From contig OY762824.1 in NCBI GenBank assembly GCA_963666465.1, positions 1,054,001 through 1,118,000 of the forward strand: a DNA stretch of 64,000 nucleotides, given 5' to 3'. This DNA comes from VXYL01 sp963666465. Its GTDB lineage: Bacteria > Pseudomonadota > Gammaproteobacteria > Pseudomonadales > Azotimanducaceae. Position 1 is the first letter of the stretch; each line of letters starts with the position of its first letter. A program made the position numbers and the translations under genes. This document shows positions 57,668 to 64,000 of the stretch, in pieces. Below the pieces are notes generated by a model. That model made no database searches. It worked only from the letters and a program-made list of their open reading frames with translations, and was not told the origin of the DNA.

Positions 57668-60418
57668 ATGCCGCCTGACATCAACCAGAAGCCCGAACAG
57701 ATCGCTCGTGATCGGATCGATGATCGGCTGCGGGCTTCGGGCTGGCATGTGCAGGACAAGGGTGCCATCGACTTCAGCGACGGGGAAGGCATTGCCGTGC
57801 GCGAATATCCAACCGACGTTGGACCGGCCGACTACGTGCTTTTGGCTGACAAGCAGCCGGTGGGCGTCGTCGAGGCCAAGCCCGACGGCTGGGGCGCCAG
57901 GCTCACGACGGTCGAAGAGCAGTCGGCCGGCTATGCCAACGCCAAGCTCAAGTGGCTCTCGAACACCGAGCCCCTCCCCTTCCTCTACGAGGCCACCGGG
58001 CAGATCACCCGCTTCACCAACGGCCGCGATCCCAACCCACGCTCACGCGAAGTCTTCTCCTTTCACCGACCGGAGACGCTCAGGGCATGGGCGCAAGCCC
58101 CGAGGCCCTTCCGCTCCGGCATCGCCGCGCTGCCGCCGCTGAACCCCGCCAACCTGCGCGAATGCCAGATCAACGCGGTTGCCAACCTGGAGACCTCACT
58201 GAAGGCCGACAAATCCCGCGCGTTGGTGCAGATGGCCACCGGTTCCGGCAAGACCTTCACCGCCATCACGCAGGTGTACCGGCTGCTGAAGCACGCCGGC
58301 GCACGCCGCGTGCTCTTCCTCGTGGATACCCGCAACCTGGGCGAGCAGGCCGAGCAGGAGTTCCGGGGCTACCAACCGGGCGACGACAACCGCACGTTCA
58401 CCGAGCTCTACAACGTCCAGCGCCTCACCTCGCGCCACATCGCCGGCGACAGCCAAGTCGTCATCTCAACCATTCAACGCATGTACGCCACCCTCAAGGG
58501 CGAGGAACTGCTCGACGGCGCCGACGACGAGAACCCCGCCGAACGCAAGTGGCGACCAAGGGGACCGCTGCCAGTCGTTTACAGCGCCGCACTCCCGCCG
58601 GAGCACTTCGACGTGGTGATCATCGACGAGTGCCACCGTTCGATCTACAACCTGTGGCGGCAGGTGATCGAATACTTCGACGCCTTCCTGATCGGCCTCA
58701 CCGCCACGCCGGACAACCGCACCTACGGCTTCTTCCGGAAGAACATCGTCAGCGAATACACCCACGAGCAGGCCGTGGCAGACAAGGTCAATGTCGGCAA
58801 CGAGATCTACCTGATCGATACGGAAGTCTCGCAAGGGGGCGGCACGCTCCATGCCGAGCAACTCGTGGAGAGGCGCGAACGGCAGACCCGCGCCCGGCGC
58901 TGGGAAGTGCAGGACGAGCGAGCGGAGTACACGGTCAACCAACTCGACCGCTCGGTCGTCAACGTCGATCAGATTCGAACCGTGATCCGCGCCTTCCGCG
59001 ACAACTGGCCGCAGATGTTCCCAGGCCGAAACGAGCTTCCGAAGACCCTCATCTTCGCCAAGACCGACAGCCACGCTGACGACATCGTCCAGACCGTCCG
59101 ACAGGAGTTCGGCGAAGGCAACGAGTTCTGCCGCAAGATCACCAACGCCGCCAAGAGCCCCAAATCCTCCCTGACCGCATTCCGCAACGACTACCACCCG
59201 CGCATCGCCGTCACCGTGGACATGATCGCTACCGGCACGGACGTGCGGCCCCTCGAATGCCTGCTGTTCATGCGGGACGTGAAGTCCCGCAGCTATTTCG
59301 AGCAGATGAAGGGCCGCGGCACGCGGGTGCTCACGCCCGACGACCTGCAAAAGGTCACGCCGTCCGCTCAAGCCAAGACACACTACGTCATCGTCGATAC
59401 GGTCGGGGTCACCAAGTCGATGAAAACAGGCAGCCAGCCCCTCGACACCAAGCCCTCCATCCCGTTCAAGGACCTGGCCATGGGGCTGATGATGGGCGAC
59501 CGCTCCGAAGAAACGGTGAGTTCGCTCGCCGGACGCCTCTCGCGCCTCGACAACCAGCTCGACGCCGAAGATCAGGCGAAGATCCAGCAAGCCGCCGGCA
59601 AGTCGCTCACCACCATCGTCCGAGACCTGTTCGATGCCATCGACGCGGACAAGGTCGAAGCCGATGCCATCGCCGCAGGCCACCCCGAAACCGACGACAA
59701 CGCCATGCAGGCCGCGCGCGAAGAGCGGATCAAGCGGGCAGCCAACGTCTTCACGGGGCCGCTCATCGAACTGATGGACACGATCCGCCGAGACAACGAA
59801 CAGACCATCGACCACGACAACCTCGACACCCTCGTGCGCGCCGAATGGGCTGGCGACGTGGCCGCAAACGCAGACCGGATCACGCAGGACTTCGAGACCT
59901 ATCTCAGGGAAAACCGCGACGAGATCGAGGCGCTGACGATCTACTTCACGCAACCTGCACGACGCGCAAGCGTCACCTACGCGATGATCAAGGACGTGCT
60001 GGCGAAGATCATGGAGGACCGTCCGCACCTTGCCCCGCTCGTCGTCTGGCGCGCCTATGCACACCTTGACGACTACACGGGCGAGCAGCCGCTCAGCGAA
60101 CTGACCGCCCTTGTGGCTCTCATCCGCCGCGTGTGCGGCCTCGACGAGACGCTGACCCGGCATTCGGACCGGGTGAGGCGGAACTTCCAGACCTGGATCA
60201 TGAATCGCCATGCCGGGGCCGGCCCGAAGTTCTCGGAGGAACAGATGGCCTGGCTCCACATGATCCGCGACCACCTCGAGACCTCGTTCACCATCGAGCG
60301 CGACGATCTTGAGATGGCGCCGTTCGATGGCCACGGTGGCCTGGGACGAATGTACGCCCTGTTCGGCGACGGCATGGAGGAGGTCATGGCGGAGATGAAC
60401 GAGGCGCTCGCGGCATGA
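57668..60418 (+). CDS. hsdR: Type I restriction enzyme, R (helicase-nuclease) subunit
   Basis: 916 aa. N-terminal nuclease motif: Asp55 in PADYVLLADKQP and Glu69-x-Lys71 in VVEAKPDG. SF2 helicase: ATGSGKT at 191-197, DECH at 321-324, GLTATP at 344-349, and in the second lobe KTLIFAKTDSHADDIVQTVR, VTVDMIATGTDVRPLECLLF and MKGRGTRV. The C-terminus matches the EcoEI-type R-subunit family. It translocates DNA with ATP and cuts unmethylated DNA. It is the first gene of the locus; hsdS overlaps it by 4 nt (ATGA). Confidence 0.94.
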   Translation: MPPDINQKPEQIARDRIDDRLRASGWHVQDKGAIDFSDGEGIAVREYPTDVGPADYVLLADKQPVGVVEAKPDGWGARLTTVEEQSAGYANAKLKWLSNTEPLPFLYEATGQITRFTNGRDPNPRSREVFSFHRPETLRAWAQAPRPFRSGIAALPPLNPANLRECQINAVANLETSLKADKSRALVQMATGSGKTFTAITQVYRLLKHAGARRVLFLVDTRNLGEQAEQEFRGYQPGDDNRTFTELYNVQRLTSRHIAGDSQVVISTIQRMYATLKGEELLDGADDENPAERKWRPRGPLPVVYSAALPPEHFDVVIIDECHRSIYNLWRQVIEYFDAFLIGLTATPDNRTYGFFRKNIVSEYTHEQAVADKVNVGNEIYLIDTEVSQGGGTLHAEQLVERRERQTRARRWEVQDERAEYTVNQLDRSVVNVDQIRTVIRAFRDNWPQMFPGRNELPKTLIFAKTDSHADDIVQTVRQEFGEGNEFCRKITNAAKSPKSSLTAFRNDYHPRIAVTVDMIATGTDVRPLECLLFMRDVKSRSYFEQMKGRGTRVLTPDDLQKVTPSAQAKTHYVIVDTVGVTKSMKTGSQPLDTKPSIPFKDLAMGLMMGDRSEETVSSLAGRLSRLDNQLDAEDQAKIQQAAGKSLTTIVRDLFDAIDADKVEADAIAAGHPETDDNAMQAAREERIKRAANVFTGPLIELMDTIRRDNEQTIDHDNLDTLVRAEWAGDVAANADRITQDFETYLRENRDEIEALTIYFTQPARRASVTYAMIKDVLAKIMEDRPHLAPLVVWRAYAHLDDYTGEQPLSELTALVALIRRVCGLDETLTRHSDRVRRNFQTWIMNRHAGAGPKFSEEQMAWLHMIRDHLETSFTIERDDLEMAPFDGHGGLGRMYALFGDGMEEVMAEMNEALAA

Positions 60419-61950
60419 CTGACTTGCCAAGAGGCTGGGCCTCGGGGCTGCTGTCGGACTTCGTCACACCACGCGGCGAAAAGGTGTCCCCCGCAGACTT
60501 CCCGGACATGCCCTTCATCGGCATGGACCACGTCGAAGCTCACACAACGCGGATTGTCGGATCAGTTCCATCGCGCCAGATGAAGAGTGCAGCCTCCAGG
60601 TTCTCCAGGGACAACGTCCTGTACGGTCGGCTCCGTCCCTATCTCAACAAGGTAGCCCAGTCCAAGTTCGACGGTCTCGCGTCCGGTGAGTTCATCGTCT
60701 TCGAGGGCAACCAGCTGATCGACCCTGGCTTTCTCCGCTATCGCATGCACGCGCAAGACTTCGTCAGCTTCGCCTCGCACCTCAATGAAGGAGACCGCCC
60801 ACGCGTGAATTTTGACCAGATCGGGGAATTCGAAGTCCTGGTGCCGCCACCCGAGGAGCAACGCCGCATCGTCAAGAGAATAGAGACCCTATTCGACGAG
60901 ATCGAGCAAGGTGTCGCGAGCCTTCGCGACGCCAAGAAAGCCATCGGACTCTATCGCCAGTCCCTGCTCAAGTCCGCCTTCGAAGGCCGTCTCACCGCCG
61001 ACTGGCGGGCACGGAACCACGACAAGCTGCAAACCCCCGACACCTTCGTCGCACGCATACATGAGGAACGCGAAAGGCGGTACGAAGCGGCCCTCGACAA
61101 CTGGGAGCGGGCCGTTGCTAAGTGGAGGACGGGCGAAGAGAAAGGCAGGAAACCCGCGAAACCCAAACGGCCCGCTGGCTTTGCAGTCACAGCCGAGGTT
61201 CCAACAGACGTTGTCGCCACAACGCCAACCCAGTGGCTGTGGCTATCTCTTTCGGAACTTGGCCAAGTGACTGGTGGGCTAACGAAGAACCAAAAGCGCA
61301 ATGGACTACCGCAGAGGGCAAAGTACCTGCGAGTCGCCAACGTCTACTCCAACCGCCTCGAACTCGACGAGATCATGGAGATCGGCATCACGGAAGATGA
61401 ACTGCGGAAGACCCGCCTCGTAGCGGGAGACCTTCTGTTCGTCGAGGGGAACGGGTCCATCGAACAAATCGGGCGCGTTGCAATCTGGAATGGCAGCGTC
61501 CCCGACATGACGCATCAAAATCACCTCATCCGGTTCAGCGCGAATGGGCTCCTGTCGTCTCGTTTCGCACTATATTTCATGATGTCGCCGATTGGCCGGG
61601 AGCGCATCACGATTCAGGCGAGTTCCACGTCTGGACTTCATACGCTTAGCATCTCCAAGGTCGGAAGTCTGCCGGTTCCGGTCTGCTCTCCCGCCGAACA
61701 AGCCGAAGTCGTCCGGATCATTGACGACCGCCTTGAGGCCACCGAGACATTGGAGGCCGAGATCGACACCAACCTCGCCCGCGCCGATGCGCTCCGCCAA
61801 TCCATCCTGAAGAAGGCGTTCGCGGGCAAACTCGTCCCCCAAGACCCGACAGACGAGCCCGCCACGATCCTTCTGCAGCGTATCGAGGCAGAGCGCGCGT
61901 CGCAGAAGCAAGACGGTACGACACGCAAGCGCGAGGCGCGGATCGCATGA
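60415..61950 (+). CDS. hsdS: Type I restriction enzyme, S (specificity) subunit
   Basis: 511 aa with two target-recognition domains: about 1-160 (GWASGLLSDFVTPRGEKVSP, LYGRLRPYLNKVAQSKFDGL, FEVLVPPPEEQRRIV) and 270-430 (WLWLSLSELGQVTGGLTKNQ, LPVPVCSPAEQAEVV), each followed by conserved coiled-coil helices (RRIVKRIETLFDEIEQGVAS; IIDDRLEATETLEAEIDTNL ending SILKKAFAGKLVPQDP). The central region (about 195-265) is unusually long and charged (ERERRYEAALDNWERAVAKW). It sets the DNA target for restriction and methylation. Overlaps both neighbours by 4 nt. Confidence 0.93.
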   Translation: MTDLPRGWASGLLSDFVTPRGEKVSPADFPDMPFIGMDHVEAHTTRIVGSVPSRQMKSAASRFSRDNVLYGRLRPYLNKVAQSKFDGLASGEFIVFEGNQLIDPGFLRYRMHAQDFVSFASHLNEGDRPRVNFDQIGEFEVLVPPPEEQRRIVKRIETLFDEIEQGVASLRDAKKAIGLYRQSLLKSAFEGRLTADWRARNHDKLQTPDTFVARIHEERERRYEAALDNWERAVAKWRTGEEKGRKPAKPKRPAGFAVTAEVPTDVVATTPTQWLWLSLSELGQVTGGLTKNQKRNGLPQRAKYLRVANVYSNRLELDEIMEIGITEDELRKTRLVAGDLLFVEGNGSIEQIGRVAIWNGSVPDMTHQNHLIRFSANGLLSSRFALYFMMSPIGRERITIQASSTSGLHTLSISKVGSLPVPVCSPAEQAEVVRIIDDRLEATETLEAEIDTNLARADALRQSILKKAFAGKLVPQDPTDEPATILLQRIEAERASQKQDGTTRKREARIA

Positions 61951-62585
61951 AGGGGCGTTACGACATGGCGGGCAACGTGGAGGCACAGTTCGAACCCGAT
62001 TCGAATGGTCGTGTGCTGGTCAACAAGCTCGGAGTATCGGACGTCGAGGAGATGAATGACCTGGAACTAGACCTGTTGAGGCAACTGCATGAGAACATCC
62101 TCGGCTCGGTTGAATCGGACCAAATCATCACTGGTGTTGACATTTGTAAATGGCACCGCCGCTGGTTGGGAAATGTCTATGTCTGGGCGGGCAGGTATCG
62201 TACCGTCAACGTGAGTAAAGGGGGATTCCAGTTTGCGGCCAGCGGTCAGATTCCGAGGCTCATGGACTATCTGGACAAGGAGGTCCTTTCGATCCACACC
62301 CCCTGTGCGGGAATGTCCGAAATTCGACTTGCCGAAGCCCTCGCCATTGTTCACGTTGAACTGATACTGATCCACCCATTCCGGGAAGGAAACGGCCGGC
62401 TGTCACGCCTGCTTGCGAGCGTGATGGCGCTGCAAGCTGGTTGGCCTCTGCCGGACTACGCGCTTTGGGACAATCGCAAGACCGACTACTTTGCTGCCGT
62501 TCAGGCGGGCATGACCGACTATGGCCCCATGAAGGACTTGGTCAAGCAAGCGTTACGCGCGGCGGCGAGGAGCGCAGATGCTTGA
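61947..62585 (+). CDS. Fic/DOC-family protein embedded in the type I restriction operon
   Basis: 212 aa from ATG 61947, overlapping hsdS by 4 nt. The Fic motif HPFREGNGRLSR is at 143-154 (His143 catalytic, Glu148 binds Mg). The lead-in WHRRWLGNVYVWAGRYRTVN is the usual Fic beta-flap/helix; no (S/T)xxxE(G/N) inhibitory helix is apparent at the N-terminus or C-terminus. It would transfer AMP or another nucleotide monophosphate to a protein. Local base composition is more AT than hsdR. Its operon position between S and M suggests it guards or modulates restriction; this is inference. Confidence 0.88.
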   Translation: MKGRYDMAGNVEAQFEPDSNGRVLVNKLGVSDVEEMNDLELDLLRQLHENILGSVESDQIITGVDICKWHRRWLGNVYVWAGRYRTVNVSKGGFQFAASGQIPRLMDYLDKEVLSIHTPCAGMSEIRLAEALAIVHVELILIHPFREGNGRLSRLLASVMALQAGWPLPDYALWDNRKTDYFAAVQAGMTDYGPMKDLVKQALRAAARSADA

Positions 62586-62721
62586 TTCGAGCTTCGATCT
62601 CTTCGACGGGTTGGCCGGTTTCGATCGCTGTCGAACCCGCCACGCTGCGGATCAGTTGCTGGAGCGCTTTGGCGGGGTCGCGCAGGTACGGGTTGGTCTC
62701 GGAGAGCGGCTTGCGTTTCAT
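62542..62721 (-). CDS. Small 59-aa protein gene, antisense to the end of fic
   Basis: ATG at 62721 to TGA at 62544-62542; the last 44 nt overlap the 3' end of the Fic gene tail to tail. The product begins MKRKPLSETNPYLRDPAKAL and continues QQLIRSVAGSTAIETGQPVE, then EIEARIKHLRSS. The opening 'KRKPLSETNPYLrDp' is recurrent in tiny genes near restriction and transposon loci, many with a 'S/T-x-AIE' motif as here (STAIE). The AIE pattern resembles the inhibitory (S/T)xxxE(G/N) helix of Fic antitoxins (STAIETG), so it could be the Fic antitoxin. Confidence 0.65.
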   Translation of the reverse strand: MKRKPLSETNPYLRDPAKALQQLIRSVAGSTAIETGQPVEEIEARIKHLRSSPPRVTLA

Positions 62722-62834
62722 CGGCCCAGCATAGTCGATTTGGACCGACCGGCAAAGAGATTCCCCATTGCCTGGGTGGGCGTGCAGCAGGCGCGTAATG
62801 CCAAGGCGACGCTTGGGAACAGGCCGAGGCGACG

Positions 62835-63704
62835 ATGAGCGATACGCTCCCGATTAACATCGATGGCCTCCTTCGGCGGCGCACCATCGAGAGCGAGCGC
62901 GTCGAGTACAAGGCCGGGTGGAACCCGGAGACTGTCCTGCACACGCTCGGTGCGTTTGCGAACGACTTCCACAATCTCGGCGGCGGCTATGTCGTGCTGG
63001 GCGTGGAAGAGCGGAATGGTCGTCCCGCATTGCCGCCGAAGGGCTTGGACCCGGATGCCATCGACGGCATACAGAAGGAAATGCTCAACCTGGGCAACTC
63101 CGCGATTCAGCCCCCGTACCATCCGCTGACGGCGGTTCACGAGATCGATGGCAAGACGATCCTCATCCTCTATGCCCCCGGCGGCGAGACCCGGCCCTAC
63201 AGGACGAGAATCAGCCCCTCGGCGGGCAGCCGCGAGTGGGCCTACTACATCCGCAAGCACAGCAGCACGGTGCAGGCGCGCGGCGAGGACGAGCGCGAGC
63301 TGCTCGGATTGGCCGCGACCGTGCCGTTCGACGACCGCTACCACCAGAACGCGTCGCCAGACGATCTCTCGTTGCGGCTGATTCAACAACACCTGCAGGA
63401 TGTTGGCAGCGACCTCTTGTCGCAAGTGACCGAGCTGTCGATGGAGGCACTCGGACGACGCATGAACATCGTCGGCGGTCCCTCGGAAGCCCTGTTTCCC
63501 AAGAACGTTGGCCTCCTGTTCTTCAACGACCGCCCGTGCATCGCGCACCGCCCACACTTCTTGGAGACGTACCTCAATCCCGCCCTCAAAGCCGGTCTCA
63601 TCGAAATGACCTTGCCGGACAAGCCCACGAGCAGAAACCCGCGGTATCGCCGCACGTCTGCCGGAGAGGCGCTGGCCCACCAACTCACGGAGCCCAGCAA
63701 GTGA
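62835..63704 (+). CDS. AlbA_2 (Schlafen-type) domain protein with an apparent internal deletion
   Basis: 289 aa. The N-terminal AlbA_2 domain is intact: SERVEYKAGWNPETVLHTLG, AFANDFHNLGGGYVVLGVEE, YIRKHSSTVQARGEDERELL. Family relatives run to 400-480 aa with a GHKL-like/HATPase_c_4 region after 'NVGLLFFNDRP'. Here that phrase (226-234) is followed at once by CIAHRPHFLETYLNPALKAG, LIEMTLPDKPTSRNPRYRRT, a C-terminal winged-helix end, so about 150-200 residues are missing in frame at about 63537. Its last bases overlap the hsdM start (GTGA). Confidence 0.8.
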   Translation: MSDTLPINIDGLLRRRTIESERVEYKAGWNPETVLHTLGAFANDFHNLGGGYVVLGVEERNGRPALPPKGLDPDAIDGIQKEMLNLGNSAIQPPYHPLTAVHEIDGKTILILYAPGGETRPYRTRISPSAGSREWAYYIRKHSSTVQARGEDERELLGLAATVPFDDRYHQNASPDDLSLRLIQQHLQDVGSDLLSQVTELSMEALGRRMNIVGGPSEALFPKNVGLLFFNDRPCIAHRPHFLETYLNPALKAGLIEMTLPDKPTSRNPRYRRTSAGEALAHQLTEPSK

Positions 63705-64000
63705 GCACCGCGCCCATCGTCTCGAAGGTCTGGAGCTTTTGCACCACGTTGCGCGACGACGGCGTCGGCTACGGCGACTATCTCGAACAGCTCACCTACC
63801 TCATCTTCCTCAAGATGGCGGACGAATACGCGGCGCACCCGTACAACCGCGACATCGGCATCCCCGGGGGCTTCGACTGGAGGAGCCTCACCACCCGCCA
63901 CGGCGCGGAGCTTGAAGCGCACTACGTGGGGCTACTGCGCAGGCTTGGCCAGGAGAAGGGCTTGCTGGGGCAGGTCTTCGCCAAGGCGCAGAACAAGACC
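63701..64000 (+). CDS. hsdM: Type I restriction enzyme, M (methyltransferase) subunit, N-terminal part (window-edge partial)
   Basis: The first 100 codons from GTG 63701, overlapping the previous stop by 4 nt. STAPIVSKVWSFCTTLRDDG, VGYGDYLEQLTYLIFLKMAD and the later YVGLLRRLGQEKGLLGQVFA match the helical HsdM_N domain that precedes the N6-adenine methyltransferase domain (GxG and NPPF motifs lie outside the window). With hsdR and hsdS this makes a full R-S-M set on one transcript. Confidence 0.92.
   Translation, partial: MSTAPIVSKVWSFCTTLRDDGVGYGDYLEQLTYLIFLKMADEYAAHPYNRDIGIPGGFDWRSLTTRHGAELEAHYVGLLRRLGQEKGLLGQVFAKAQNKT

Noticed and set aside
62578..62838. A plus-strand 86-codon frame between fic and the AlbA_2 gene
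   Set aside because: It is antisense to the 59-aa gene at 62542-62721, whose product has a recurring N-terminal pattern and a clean start; the plus-strand product has no recognisable features.
1..64000. tRNA or rRNA genes
   Set aside because: Gaps were read for cloverleaf-like arms and TTCGA/TTCAA T-loops next to stems; none was convincing. A tRNAscan-type search would settle this.

Overview
The window is high-GC bacterial chromosome with short intergenic gaps and GTG starts and ATGA/GTGA overlaps between coupled genes. Gene content (long-form hisG, class I fumarase, type II glutamine synthetase, a two-SBP-domain MltF, an alginate-export-type porin, GspH/FimT pseudopilin, ELM1-family protein, lipoproteins) points to an uncultured proteobacterium, probably gamma- or alphaproteobacterial; this placement is inference. 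No rRNA, tRNA or CRISPR array was recognised.

Layout. 1-1028: tail of a nucleotidyltransferase with a coupled small partner, then a DUF5990 gene. 1.6-10 kb: threonine ammonia-lyase, a flavodoxin-like protein, a small monooxygenase, a MITE-like element, a RecF-like ATPase, PdxA, glutamine synthetase II and a TPP-dependent enzyme. 10.2-13.1 kb: hisI, hisG and a ProA-like aldehyde dehydrogenase overlapping hisG. 13.3-21.7 kb: a truncated gene, fumarase, a lipoprotein, an alpha/beta hydrolase with a luciferase-like monooxygenase, a HipB/HipA pair, a membrane protein and a porin. 21.95-23.57 kb: an intact IS1182-family insertion sequence. 23.7-26.1 kb: a pseudopilin and a sodium:solute symporter.

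26.6-36 kb is a scrapyard mosaic: a decayed fumarase piece, two copies of an ~850-bp segment carrying the 3' end of a Calx-beta/outer-membrane beta-barrel gene, a short-chain dehydrogenase cut off by a dispersed repeat, a Fic gene, a frameshifted HicB fused to a piece of arylsulfotransferase, a long Calx-beta barrel gene with frameshifts and a 12-nt poly-G tract, an IS5-type transposase fragment, an intact arylsulfotransferase and a tyrosine integrase remnant.

36-57.4 kb is mostly catabolic: D-aminoacylase-type hydrolase, MBL hydrolase, acyl-CoA dehydrogenase plus hydratase, a double CoA-transferase, MltF, an amidohydrolase lacking its first metal motif, a cupin, an enolase-superfamily dehydratase, a quinone oxidoreductase, ApbE with an internal duplication, enoyl-CoA hydratase, then a glycosyltransferase coupled to an ELM1-methyltransferase fusion. 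57.7-64 kb is a type I restriction locus in the order R-S-Fic-(antisense small gene)-AlbA_2-M, with the last gene cut by the window edge.

Four families of short palindromic repeats are scattered between genes. One composite family (called P1+P2 here) is notable: its P1 half has termini matching the inverted repeats of the IS1182-family element in this window, and its P2 half is a GNRA-loop hairpin usually sitting just 3' of genes on the same strand.
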